This document shows, piece by piece, positions 1-13,400 of a stretch of 64,000 nucleotides of DNA. The notes beneath the pieces are model-generated. The model had not been told where the DNA came from and ran no database searches. It saw only the letters and a list, made by a program, of their open reading frames with translations. Source of the DNA: Anodontia alba (lineage: Eukaryota; Mollusca; Bivalvia; Lucinida; Lucinidae); the NCBI GenBank assembly GCA_964016985.1, contig OZ024830.1:74245763-74309762 (forward strand), in the 5' to 3' direction. Positions within the stretch are counted from its first letter, which is position 1. Every line of letters starts with the position of its first letter. Both the position numbers and the translations under genes were made by a program.

Positions 1-2440
1 GACTGTTCAGATATTTAATCTGATCTGAGTCTTCACCGGGTATGTATATAATGTAAGGTACATTTTCTCAGTGTGACGCTCATTTTAAATACAATCAAAA
101 ATGAGCCTTATGCATATGCAAAATGTGCAGACCAAGTTCAGACTTTGCTTCTGCACTGGAATCAGACTATATCACTGTTCCGGGTAACTCAGACCTTGTA
201 CAGTACGTGAGAAATAAACAAACCATATTAAAACTGCAGTGTGAGCTAAGACCTCAGAATAAACATATGTAATAAGGTATTGTTTGCAGCTGGAAACGAT
301 GACCAGTATAGAGTACAACTTTTATAACCCTTAATGGTAATTAGGTATCTCTTTAAGATTAAGACAAATAGTATAGTACCACTGTTATCATGTTGATCAA
401 TAATTATGATAGGTAAATCTGAATTTAATAAGCGCTATACCTATATCTATGCGTCCAAATTATAATCAATTGCTTCATATATAGGGCAGCCAAACTCAAT
501 TACACAAAAAAAAAAATACAAAAAAAAAATCTTTTTTCACTGACCAAAATCTACTTCGAACCTGATCAAACACAATATTACAGCCTCTTCTCGAATCTCT
601 AAAAGAATGTTACCCTTCCAAGCTTTGTTTCAGAATGACAATAAAGTTCAAATGATTTCTGAAGCCAAAGACATTGTAAAACTCTGCTGTTTGATACACG
701 AAAATAATATTAGTGTGCAAGGAAGAAAGATTAATGTGCTTGCAGTGTCTTGAATTTTTTCCTTTTTTTTACTAAAAAGGGTCCATTATTTCAAAATGCC
801 CTGCCTTTCGTACTATTTGAAATTCCAGGCCGCGGTGTCAAAACTTCTTACTGGCCTCTGTTATTGGCACGCCGTGACAAATCACGGAAACGCTTGCATT
901 ACTACATAAACACCAAAATGCAAACCGTTCGAGTAACCGTCACATGTTAGTTACACCTATTATTGGTCACACGACAAGTTTATTTGTGTGCGTCGAGCAC
1001 GCCGGACCATCTCCGAAATTGTTAAGGGGAGTGACATCACTTTCAGGGGAGGCAACGCTGTTAAAAATATTTTTGAACACTTCTTAAAATGGATTTACAT
1101 TAAAAAAGGAATATATTGGGAGCAAATTTTTCTTTTATGGATGGGTGAGAGTAATAACAGGAAAGACATTGCTCTCAACAGGAAAGAATTTGCTCCCCAT
1201 GAGAGCAATTTATTTTTAGAGAAGGCCCCTTTTCAGAGGGGATTTGATGGACAGGAAAGGAACCGGGAAGCCAGAAAAGATCTCCCATGTATATAAAGGC
1301 GAGAAATCTACCAAATATATCCAGTTCCCTTAAAATGATTATTTAAGATCGGTATAGAAATGAAGTAAAGACATATTATCTGAAGCCATATTATACAATA
1401 CAGTTTGATCTTCCATGTTCGCATTACATGTCTATCGACGCCGCCATTCAGTTGTCACGGCCATATTTTGCTATGAAACCTGGGTACAAATGCATATTTA
1501 AAACGATACAAATGAGGCATTACAATGTTTATTTAGACATTGTAATCGTTTGACAGAAGAGTGCTACTTTGAAAGTGAAAGGCAACTTTGATAAAGATTA
1601 AATACGAGATGAAAGACATTAACAAACCCTTTTGATGCAAATTCGATAAGAAATGGACGAATAATAAGAAAGTTATTTGGATTATTTGGATTTGAAGATT
1701 TTAAGATTTGCTGCTATTTTGATAATTTAATGAGAATTAATGATGTCATAACTGAATATGCAAAACAGATAACATATGCAACAGTATTTGAACTCTTTAT
1801 TGGTGTATATAGCTTTTTCTCGAGTTGTTTATTGATTGTACTACTTAAAAGCTGCCCTGTTTTCTGTCTGGCAGAATGAAAATTTAAATTAATATTTTTA
1901 GTTGTTTATAATCTCATTAGATAAGTAAAATGCTCCTCCGCCCCACACGTCCCCCCTTGAGAACAGTTTTGATTTTTTTAAACGTCATTAAATGTCTTAG
2001 ATTTTATCCGATTTGGACCCAATGTGCATCAAAATGCATGGTTTGTCAAGATCTTTTATCTCAAATACATTCTTTACCAACGTTGCCTTTCGCTTTGAGC
2101 CAGAAGCCTTATGGGTTTGTATACCTACCAAAAATTGTCCTATGGAATGATTCTTTTATATCGTTTAATAATACTTACTGCTGAAATACTGCTTAAATAC
2201 ATTTAAACTTCTATTTTGCCAATATTGTTTTGAAAAAAGATAGAAAACTTTTGTGACTTCCTGCTTGCTTTCCTGTACTCCGTCCACTCTGAAAAGAGGA
2301 AACAATTTGCTTACAAGGGTAGCAAATTCTTTCCTTTTACAGCAGACCCCTTTTCAGAAAGTAGGTGAAAACATTTTGAGAGTTACCCTTCCCCGCTCCT
2401 CAGCAAGTGTATCGGTTCCCATTGAATAAGTACACCGGCT
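1..2440. other. AT-rich DNA, no gene recognised
   Basis: Short open frames occur here, but none shows a recognisable domain, convincing splice borders or protein-like composition. Poly-A runs lie near 507-530. The stretches around 1140-1330 and 2240-2380 share motifs (CCCCTTTTCAGA, repeated GCAAATTCTTTCC-like words) with places near 14.7, 16.2 and 21.4 kb, so they are probably old dispersed repeats. Confidence 0.5.
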
Positions 2441-2447
2441 CTGACCT

Positions 2448-2683
2448 CGAGGGTATAAAACGTTTTTCATGCTCATCTTAGCTGAGCATGAAATTTCTGC
2501 TGCTAATCAATCTCAAATCACTAACAGTTGCAAATTCTTTCTTGCTAAATATGGCTGACCATGAAAATTTCTCTGCTAATAAATATGAAAATGCCAACAA
2601 TGGTTGGCATTTTCATATTGCTTAGCAGAGAAATTTCATGCTAAGCTGAGTTGAGCATGAAAAATGTTTTATAAACTCAGGGC
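2448..2683. repeat. Fold-back (inverted-repeat) element
   Basis: The left arm (about 2448-2506) and right arm (about 2628-2683) are near-perfect inverted copies; both contain TTTTTCATGCTCA and GCATGAAATTTCT. A second nested hairpin sits at 2582-2619, where AATATGAAAATGCCAAC pairs with its complement around a 3-4 base loop. No coding capacity is seen. Consistent with a non-autonomous fold-back transposon. Confidence 0.7.
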
Positions 2684-3097
2684 CTGGTGTTCAGACAATA
2701 TAAGAAACCTCCTACAGAGAAGGAGCAACTAGAATGTATATGTATTACTAACATACTATTATTCTAAAGTTGCATGTATTCATATCAAATAAAATACAAA
2801 CGCAAAATAAAAATAAATGTGTCTGAATTTGACAAGCTAAGAACTTAAAATGTAAAGTCGGAAACTTAATAGCAGCAAATATACATCGTTCTGTAGACTT
2901 AGTTATAATTAAAATATTCCGGATCTTTGCGAATGCAGAATAAGTCAAAACCTGAAAATAGCTGACCCGGTTTGATTGAGTCTGTGCATGAGGAATAATG
3001 AAAAAACGCAACATTCTTCAGACCACATAACAGTCTTGAGCTCAATGTACTGTATAAGCCCAGTGGTCCCAAAGCTCCAGAAAATTTGATAATATCA

Positions 3098-3332
3098 GGG
3101 CACAGTTGTTCAAAGCATCGTTAGTTTAACAAGCTCGTTAGTGGTCAAACTGTTAATTGTTCTAGTAAGTACAATATCTAATTCACAGGTATTTTTGCTG
3201 ATAAAATGTGAGTAGCTTTTGCTACTCACATTTTTCTTTCAGCAAAAATATTAGCATTTTTTCCATATTTTATGGTCAAAGTTTTAACGATTTGTAACTT
3301 AACGACATCGTTAGTTTTGAACAACTGGGCCC
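3098..3332. mobile_element. MITE with GGGC(A/C)CAGTTGTTCAAA ends
   Basis: The left end reads GGGCACAGTTGTTCAAA and the right end is its inverted match GGGCCCAGTTGTTCAAA, both followed inward by CGTTAGT-rich sequence. An internal hairpin (TGTGAGTAGC/GCTACTCACA) lies near 3206-3232. There is no ORF. The class is unassigned; the length and ends fit a miniature inverted-repeat DNA transposon. Confidence 0.65.
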
Positions 3333-3797
3333 AGCACTGTATCGAAGTACGGGGTGACGTTTTACGGCCTCCATACAAGCACTTAAGTACATAGCTGCTG
3401 CAACTAATTTCTTTGTCAATTTGGTTTTTAAAGCATATTTGTTTTTCAAATAAGTAAGTATACCCGCAAAGCGCCTAGCGAAAGTGTAGCAGGCGACATT
3501 CTTAATTTGTTTTATTAGAGAAAATGAGGCTTCATATTTCATGGGAATCATCTGCCTTCACTTGAAATTTCAAGCCTTATTTTCATTTAAAAATAAAAAT
3601 GCTAGGCAGAGAATTCATATGGAATGCCAAGTGTTAATGCCTCTGAAAAATATATGTTTCAAAATGTCGTCTATTGCGGTTGTGATTGGCACTATAAGAG
3701 TTAATAAATAACTGGAAGTCTAAGGAAAGGATTTCACAGTACAAGCAGAAATAAAACACTGAGGGAAGAACTAGAGAAAATATACTTCATCTAAATA

Positions 3798-4156
3798 CAG
3801 TAAAACCCCAATGGCTCAAACATCTTTGAGACCATGGAAATTTATTCGAGACATGGGTAGTTTGAGCCACTAATGGTTAATCAATGCGCCATGCAGGTCA
3901 GGAAGCAAACGGTGATAATTTATGGAAGTCTTTTTTTATCTTCTATATAATAATGGTGTATTAAGTGTACTAATTTGAATCGCCTCGATGAGACGATTCT
4001 AACGAGTACATAAAACATACAAGTTCATAATAAAGTAAGAAAAACCTAAATGTTTGTTTTTTGAGCTAGCGGAAGAATTTCATAGGGACTCCAAAACGAG
4101 TTCGAGTCATTTAAGGTTAACGAGCCATCGGTGTTCGAGTCATCGAGGTTTTACTG
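3798..4156. mobile_element. TA-flanked MITE (mariner/pogo-like)
   Basis: The ends are inverted (CAGTAAAACCCC on the left, complement of CAGTAAAACCTC on the right) and both are flanked by TA, the Tc1/mariner-superfamily target. Just inside, both ends carry ATGnCTCnAACA. A GAATCGCCTCGATGAGACGATTC hairpin lies near 3977-4000. It begins only about 20 bp beyond the transporter stop codon, so it may lie in that gene's 3' untranslated region; minus-strand AATAAA at about 3840-3845 is a possible poly(A) signal supplied by the element. Confidence 0.7.
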
Positions 4157-4175
4157 TAGCTCTATTGGATGATCA

Positions 4176-4441
4176 TTAATAATGCTCTGATGTTTTCTTC
4201 GAATCTGAGATCGTGTAACTATTTTCTTTCTTCCGTATAGAAGCCATATAGAATAGATATGCTATTGTCAACATAACAGCAGCACCAAAGTTCACGGCAG
4301 TTGAAAATATGCACACATTTCGCCCAAGGATCTCATTGTCATATATCCAGCATGACGTCACGCCTTCCTGACAACCCTTGCCCCAAACAACACAGGTGGC
4401 GTCGATGCCAATACCTAGCATGATTGGACCAGGGATCGCAC
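4176..4441 (-). CDS. OATP exon 10 (C-terminal, with stop)
   Basis: An acceptor CTATTTGCAG precedes 4441. The exon opens with GAIPGPIMLGIGIDATC, the conserved OATP segment after helix 11, then a cysteine pair, a final membrane helix (about VNFGAAVMLTIAYLFYMA) and a short basic/serine-rich cytosolic tail ending ...TSEHY and TAA. The first two bases complete a Gly codon begun in exon 9. The open frame upstream of 4441 is intron (it crosses a MITE) and should not be included. Confidence 0.9.
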
Positions 4442-7400
4442 CTGCAAATAGATAAGAAGTAAGCCGCGACCTCAGAAAACGGTACTTCGGATATGTGCGC
4501 CCAGCAAAGATTAAGATCAGACTGTGCATTCGCGCAGTCTGATCAGGGTCTTCAATGAGCCCATTTTGGATAGCCAATGATGATATCTAAAAAAATACAT
4601 CTAAAATCTTTTCGGTAGGACTGGATCTAGGAAGACTATGTGGAGTACTACTAGGGTAAAAAGTCACAAATTTTAGTAAAACTTACAATATTAGTTAACT
4701 AAAATCATATTTGCCCTACTACTAATCTACTTATATTAATTTAGTCACATTAATATTCATTTTAGTTTCACTAATACAGTATATCTGATTGTTTGCCCCT
4801 CTAGTAATTATATTAAAGGGGTTAATATTACTTTCAGTACCATTAAATTTTTTTTAGTCCCACTAATTTCATTATTTGTGGGACATGTATTTATTTTAGT
4901 GGGACTAATAATAATAATAATAGTCCAACTAGTATTACTTTTAGTCTCGCTAAAATTCCCGACCTTTGACCATATTGTTACACCATAAGGATATACTAAA
5001 ATCATCTGTAATAATGTACTGAGATATAATCATAAACAGTACTGGGATATAATCATTAACTGTGGTGGAAATCAACAAAAACTGAGCGCTCCCTGTCGCT
5101 ATCCGCCTTCTTCAGCGTTTTCATAGAACTTATTTACATGTTTTGGGAATGAATAATTTATCCCCAAACATGTAAATAAGTTCTATTTAAAGTTCTAATT
5201 TAAAGTTTACTCTGTTTTTGAGCATCAATGCTTTTAGGGTCATTTTGAGCAACTATTCTGCTTTGACTACTGTAACTCATGTATTTTGAACACAATAAAC
5301 ACAACGTACACAATTAATTTAGAAAGCAGATCAATATACTTAATTGGAATATTGTGACGGTAAAACACAACGTACAAAATCTCAATAGTTTCCTATAGAA
5401 ATGCGATGAATTCAATTTGATAAATGCGAATTTTAGTATTTAATGAATACAATCTACGAAAAATTACGAACTATCAGAACATTGACCTTAGGTAACAAGT
5501 AGAATAAGTAGGATACCCTACATCCAGGTATAGTAATTTGATTAGTAAATAATTCATAATTATAAAAGCGCGCAGAGCAAAACACGCAACATACAGGTAC
5601 TCTGATACTGTACAAATATGAGCCGGGGCACCGCAAATCTTACAATTTACGTGAAAACTCAAATCTGTCTTGCATCCGTGCAGGCTGATAAGCGTCTTCG
5701 CTGTCCGCATGAAGACGTTTTGGATCATTGGCTACCCACAAAGTGCCTAATGAAGACTGATCAGACAGCGTGGATAGGCAGATTGATCGGAGTATTTGCT
5801 GGACCTATATGTAATCTTGCCTGAAATGTTGTACCCCGGCCCGCACGTATCGAGCTAGGCATATTTCAGGGCTTATACATGTACATTGTAACTTACCAAG
5901 TACTCTTGCAAACAACCACATTATTCCCAAAGAAAATGTCTTGTCCAAATCGCTATGTATTCTGCAATAATAAAGAATACATTCTGCTATACACATATAA
6001 GGGTGCCAGTGTGATTGAACTAACTCTGCTACATCTTTCGGAAAGTCGTCTTTTGCTTGGCGCTTTAGACAGAAGCAAATTTGCAAAGATTTGTCATGAT
6101 TAACTGCAAAACCTTTTTATTCTGTCCATTTGGAAAAAAATATCGAATATTTTTTGTTTTACTTTTTCCTATCATAGTTAAATGACTGCATTGCATTGGG
6201 TATGAAACGACTATTCCCTGTGCGGCCGAACTTGTTTGAAATCATGTTAATGCAGCATCAGAACTAAGGGTGGGGTTTCGCGCGGGTAAAACTGGTTCAA
6301 GACCCATCCCCCTAATTTTTCTGCTCACCGTTCCGTTGTGTGTGTTTGTGATTTCATGTGTGAAGTTTGGTCTTTCTTTGTTTCTCATCGCTCGTCTCGA
6401 GAAGTGTATGCTTAATGACTGTGACATTTCTTTAGTATCTTCACTTATATGTTTCCCATTCATCCAGTAGTTTACGCCACATCTACACGTAATAAAATGA
6501 GTTTGTTGAATTATTTTGTCAGGTATGAGGGCCCTGATATGGGAGTGGGTCTGAAATTCTCTACTTAGTAAAAATTTACCCCATCAATCTCTTTCTTTAA
6601 ACTGTTAGCTTATTCTTTAAAAAAAATCCAATATTCTTTTAAAGTATTGATTTTTAAAGAGATAAATATGATCATGCCATATACACATATTTGTTTTTTT
6701 TTTCTTTTTAATTATTCTTTATTTTTTATTTCTCATCATTCAGTTTTGTTTATTTTTAGCTCACCTGAGCTATGCTCAGGATGAGCTATTGTGATCACTT
6801 TTCGTCCGTCGTCCGTCCGTCCGTGCGTCCGTCCGTTAACATTTTCAAACGACTTCTCCTCTGAAGCCCTTGAGCCAATTTTGCTCAAATTTCATATGGA
6901 GCCTCCTTAGGTTGGGGGAACAAAAAATTGCTAAAATGGTTGCGGTCCATTGACCAAGATGGCTGCCATGCCCATATATGGTAAAAACCTTTAAAAAATC
7001 TTCTTCTCCAGAACCGAGGATGCCTTGGGGCTGAATCGTTGCATAAGTCATCGGGGACGGGAGGTCTACCAAAATTGCTAAAATAAAGGTCGTATAATTA
7101 TTGACATTTCACCTTTTTACGACAAGGTCAATTTTGCTTCCATATGCATTTGTATAGGAAAAACCTTTAAAAATCTTCTCCAAAACCGAGGATGCCTTGT
7201 GGCTGAATCTTTGCATATATCATCGGAAACGGAAGGTCTACCAAAGTTGCTAAAATAATGGTTGTACATTGACATTTGACTTTTTTACGGTAAGGTCAAT
7301 TTTGCTTCCTTGTGCATTTGTATGGGAAAAATGTTCAGAATTTCAAACGACCTCCTCTGGAGTCTCTGAGCAAATTTTGCTCAAATTTCATATGGAGTCT

Positions 7401-10400
7401 CCTTAGATTGGGGGTATGAAAGATTGCTAAAATGGTCGCGGCTCGTTGACCAAGATGGCCGCCATGCCCATATATGGTAAAAACCTTTAAAAATCTTCTT
7501 CTCCAGAACCGAGGATGCCTTGGGGCTGAATCTTTGTTTAAATCATCGGGGACAGGGGGTCTACCAAAATTGCTAAAATATAGGTCGTATATTGACATTT
7601 GACCTTTTTACGGCAAGGTCAAGTCTGCTTCCCTATGCATTTGTATGGGAAAAACCTTTAAAAATCTTCTTCTCCAAAACCGAAGATGCCTTGTGGCTGA
7701 ATCTTTGCATATATCATTGGAAACAGGAGGTCTACCAAAGTTGCTAAAATAATGGTCGTACATTGACATTTGACCTTTTTACGGTAAGCTCAATTTTGCT
7801 TCCTTATGCATTTGTATGGGAAAAATGTTCAGAATTTCAAACGACTTCTCCTCTGGAACCTCTGGGCCAATTTTGCTCAAATTTGATATGGAGCCTTTTT
7901 AGGTTGAGTGTATGAAAGATTGCTAAAATGGTCACGGTTTGTTGACCAAGATGGCCGCCATGCCTATATATGATAAAAACCTTTAAAAATCTTCTTCTCC
8001 AGAACCTAGGATGCCTTGGGGCTGAATCTTTGCTTAAATCATTGGGATCGGGGGTCTACCAAAATTGCTAAAATAATGGTCGTACATTGACATTTGACCT
8101 TTTACGGCAAGGTCAAGTTTGCTTCCCTATGCCTTTGTATGGGAAAAAACCTTTAAAAATCTTCTTCTCCAAAACCGAGGATGCCTTGTGGCTGAATCTT
8201 TGCATACATGATCGGGAACGGGAGGTCTGCTAAAGTTGCTAAAATAATTGTCATACATTGGCATTTGATGTTTTTTACGGCGAGGTCAAGTTTGCTTCTG
8301 TATGCATTTGTATGGGCCCCATACATTTGTATGGAAAACATGTTAATAATTTCAAATGATTTTTCCTCTGAAGCCTCTGGGCCAGTGTTGCTCAAATTTC
8401 ATGCAGAGCCTCCTTGGGCAGGAGAATGAAAGATTGCTAAAATGGGCATTGTCCATTGATCAAAATGGCTGCCATGCCCATATATGGTAAAAATCTTTAA
8501 AAATCATCTTCTTCAGAACCAAATAAGCCCTGGGCCCTAATCTTTACACAAATTATCGGGGACAGGAGATCTACCAAAATTGCTAAAATAATGGTTCTCT
8601 GTTGACATTTGACCTTTTTACCTCCAAGGTCAAATTTGCTTCCCCATGCATTTGTATGGGCCATGTACATTTATATTAAAAGTATCGAAGTGACTTGTAG
8701 ATCAACAGTAGTTAAAATTGTTCTGATTGGAAATCTAAGATGACCGTCATCTTGTTTATATTTATTATATTTCCCTGCCACTGTGCTGTTTACATGTATA
8801 AAATCATGATTCTTCAGAAACCACTTAGCCAATTTCCCCCCCAGATTTTGCATTGATCGTACTGTTGTGATAATAGGATTGGAAAAATGTTGCATAATAT
8901 CTGCATATCTGCAGTGGTTATGTCACTCAAGTGAGCGAGCCGTGGCCCGTGGGCCTCTTGTTTTTCTTTTATTCTGTAAACGTTTCAGATATTTCTTTAT
9001 TCTTTTAGCCCTCTTTTTCTCTAGTCAGTATTTTTACTTAGTTTAATCAGAAAAAAAGATGGCAGTCGTTCTCTAATAAGTAAACCCCATTGGAGGTGGT
9101 TGGGTGGTGTGAAGGTGTCGTGTGTAGCTTACGTCACCGGGGCGTCCAACTGATCTTGGCTTGCAGTTGGGCAAGGCTTGCTATCCTTGTGGCAGGTTGA
9201 GGTAGAGGGGGAATGTTTTTATTTCTACTGTTTCTTTACTTTCATTCCTGTTCTTCGTTCTTCCCTGTCCCTCTCTTAAATCTCCTCTACTATCTCTTCT
9301 ATCTCTTTTCTCCCTTTCTCTGGGAGACGACACAAAATGACCCACAAGGGTTGGCGTGTCGTTAAACCCCAACACAATCAAAAGTAAACCCCATCAGGAT
9401 CCTCAAGTATGATAAGGCTATTTTGGGTAATTACGATCTACCTGAATATGACAGTCTGTATAGGTATAAAGATACAGCTCATCAATGTCAAACAGATGAA
9501 AAGAACAGCAAGTACGTAATACATCTTGGTACAACCATAATGGCAGGCGTCTGCTGATACGATAGAGGATGAGTTTCCCGTGAGTAAACAAGAACAGTTC
9601 GAATATATCTGAAAAAGATAATGGACTCAAATCGCTAAAAATCTTCGAAAAGAAGCATGCAGGTAAGAAAATATAGCAATCACAGCAAACATTTATGTAT
9701 TGAAGAAAGACATTTGAGTCGGGGTACAGCATATCCTAAAACTGCACATGCGCCCTGCGAAGACTCAGATCAGCGTTCTTCCCATTATGTATTGAATGGC
9801 GTAATGTCCTATAAAATATCTTATATAAATGAGTCACGACGTCAGAAAACGTACCTTCGGACATGTGTGCCCAGCGAAGATTCAGATCAGCCTGCGCATT
9901 TGCGCAGTCTGATCAGAATCTTCACTGGGCACATGTTTGATGGTCACATGTTGCGGCCTAAATGATTCCTATTAGTAAAGATAAACAAAGAAAGAAAGGG
10001 AATATAATACGAGCTAATGCAGTCGAACTTCTCTGGCTCGAACATCATTGGGGCTATAGACATTTATTCCAGACATGGGGTTGTTCGAGCCACTCATAGT
10101 ACCAGGGCCAATCATAGTACCAGGTCCGGAGGCTAATTGAGATAATTTAGGCATGTTGTTTACTTCTTCCATACAGTAATGATATATGAAATGTACTCAT
10201 TAGAATCGCCTCAATGGGGTATTTCTAAAGAGCACATTTAACATAACTATTCAGATAAGATAAGAAAGAAAGATCCTAAGATATCCCTAAATATTTGTTT
10301 TCATTAGCTATCAGAAGACGTCCTTAGGAACTAACATAACTTTTCAGATAAGGTAGAAAAAATTCGTAAGATATCCCTAAATATTTTTTTTCCTTAGCTA

Positions 10401-13400
10401 TCGAGATGTCGTCTAAAACAGGTTTGAATCGTCCACGGTAAATGACTATCGGTGTTCGAGTCATTTAAGTTCTATTGTAGAATTAATCGTTACCTGCTCT
10501 GAACTTGAAATAACCTCCGAACATCCAGCAAAACAGGGAGAAAAATACTGCTTGTTGTTCTGGTCACACACTGGATCGTACAATTCCAAATGGCATTGGC
10601 AATCGCTGTTACAATCTGTATAAAACTTCATTTTACTGTCAATTCTCGTAGGACTGAAATCAAAGAAAGGATGCACTGAATCATTTACGTACAGAGAGAA
10701 ATAGTGTCATTATGCTTTTTCTACATCGATTTGTTTTCCTTGTTACATGTATGGTCAAACACTGAAGAAGACCGATAGCAGTCGAAAGGGCTCATTACCT
10801 GTTGATTTCCAACTCTGTTGATTACACTATCTTGGTACATAAAAATTTACATATAAGCAGGGTACAACAATTCCAACAAGATTGCATGTGCACCAAGTGA
10901 AGACTCGGATCAATGCGTACATGTATCAGCACAGGCTCATCGGGGTCCTCGCTGCCCAACGGAAAAAGTTTAAATAGGCCTTACAATTTCGTTCATGTTG
11001 TTCAAAAGGAAAGACTATTATGTTTAGTGTATCCTGTCTAGCATTGTGATCACCTTTTTGGGGAAAAGGAAGCTGGCTGTTTTGTTTTTCTTTGATTTGT
11101 GGCTAGTGTACTGTCTGTCTTGGTTTTGTGTGCTCCTCCTCTTGCTGTCTTTGGTAGGCTATATTCTATGACTGTGGATATATAGGGACATCTTCTGTTT
11201 TGTTTGAACATGCTGGACAAGCGCTCTTATAAAATTGTGGGGTTACCCCACCTCTTGGCTAGAGATAGGGGTATGATAAGGAAGTGGGGTTTTGAGGCTT
11301 CCCGCTGATAACATGTGGTTTTTATTCTTTTCATCGAGTTCTTGCTCTGCAACATGCTGTGGTGGTCAGCTGCCTGGTCATTAACTTGTAATCAGATACC
11401 TATCCTTTTTGTAACGACATCACAGTAGATATTTTAGTCTTTCTTTTTTCACATTTAAAGTCAATTTGAATGTTATAGGTAGAAAGAGGGGAAAAAGTTA
11501 AAAAAAAAACTTTCGTTTTTCAATCGTCGAAATTGGTCAAGAAATAAACTTTTGCACAATTCGTATAGGTAATAAAAAATGCAATATTGGTTTCCTCGCT
11601 GCCGGAGTTAATTAGTTGTGTTACATAAAATATGCATAATGATAAGATAAGAAAACATGGTTTACAGTTTTAAGAGGCTAGTCCATTACGTAAAATAATA
11701 AAAACTTCATTTTCTGTCAAAAATAAGGAAACAAATCAACCCAAGACCGGCGTGCTAATTCAAGCAGTTTGGTCAGGATCTGATGCATTCTACAAGTGAC
11801 GTGGCAAACAGCAACCCCAGTCTTGAAAGAGTGAATTTGCAAAGTAATCGGGGTTTTTATTGGTCATATGGCACATTGTCATGTACGCCGCCCATGTATA
11901 CTTGCCGTTCTAAGGCGGTGGTCCCGGTGTTAGTCTTACTCTTTGTTGTTTTGTGGTTTATTCTACGAGGCGATTTGTTGGATGTCTTTCCGTGTGTCGT
12001 TTTGTTCTTGTGTTTTTCAGTCCTTTTAGTATTGCGATTACCTCGCTTGGGGAAGAGAGAGCTAATCTTAGTACTTTTCGTACGTTTGTTCGGTTTGTGC
12101 TTGTTTAGATTTGTCGGTTTCCTCTTCCTCTTGGGGTCTGGGAAGGGCTGCGGTTTGTGATTGTGGCACTCCCTGGACTTTTCTCTTACCTGTTTTGATA
12201 TGCGAACCTCCTATTGTTTGTAGTGTTACAACATTTCGACATAGGGTGAAGGGGTTTTGGTACCAGTAAAATCGATTAACACCCTCTCTCACCCCAGTAG
12301 TTTTACTACTGGAACTCTGTATTCATACAATATATACCTTGTTTCACCATCATATGGAACGTTCCAACCGGCCAAGTCAATTTTCTCACAGTAGAATAGG
12401 AACATGAACGTGAGCGGGACTGAAGCTCCTTTTGTGATGATAGCCACTATAAGAGAGCCTTTAACTTGCAGTCCCAGTTTCTGAATTATAAAGCCACCAA
12501 GGAATTGGCCCAGTCCGGCTCCGGGGATAAGTATCATACCTGAAAAGTTAAATAGATAGGAACCAGACTACAAGTGACACCGCACTGTCTTGATACCGTA
12601 AAAAACACTGTCAATCTCCTTACACCGAAACTCGATATAACGATATTTTGACAGGCATAAAATCTTCGCTCAAGAGTTGACAGTTAATCAGAAATTATGC
12701 GAGAAAATTGTATTTGATATGTCAAAATAATATTTTGTGGATATTTGCGATAATTGCCTCACTAAGGCGATTCTAACAAATATCTAAAACACATGGTTTA
12801 AATAGGAATAGGAATAATAACGCGTTTCTTGCATATCATTCTGCTCATTAAGGATTCTTTACAAAAATAAACTCATTTTAATGGCAACATATCTGGGAAC
12901 AAATGATGCCGTTGTAACGAGGGTTTAGTGTAAAATATAGGATTGTACATAGTAAATGGTGTATACAGTGTAAAGTAATAAAGGCTGTATTGTCCTATTT
13001 ATTTCAGGCAACAAGAGGTTCTTGGAGAAGAATTCCAGATAATATCAAATTTTATATAGAACTATTTGGCTGTGTGGTGTGCTACAAACAGTCTGTCGGT
13101 CATTCCAGGTTCTGACCCTGAATAGGACAAGTTTTTCGGACATCACGTGGCAAGCAATGCCGTTTTGTCGAAGTGATTAGCACACGAAAATCCCATATAA
13201 CCCTTATAATACGGGCAATGTGGAGGAGTTTGTTTATTAAGCAAATAATGGTGACGTACGTCCAACAATGCATTCTGCAGTCATTTATCTGTTCGTTTTA
13301 TTATTGTTGTGCGGATTTTTAACGCTACCAGGCACCTGAGGCAAATAGAGGCAGCGGCGATTGTTATGTACATATATTAGTACAGTCTTGCTGTCATGGA

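Noticed and set aside
6845..8429. Open frames with YGHGGHLGQ peptides (also 37674-38608)
   Set aside because: Translations of the type B repeat.
9418..9732. 104-codon minus-strand frame
   Set aside because: A different frame of the same DNA gives the OATP YSNCSC exon with proper splice borders; this one is a shadow.
9657..9965. 102-codon plus-strand frame with CEDSDQ/CPSEDSDQ
   Set aside because: Runs through a palindromic MITE; similar peptides appear wherever that family occurs.
11783..12160. 125-codon hydrophobic plus-strand frame
   Set aside because: T/G-rich composition gives an apparent membrane protein; no signal of a family, and the start is arbitrary.
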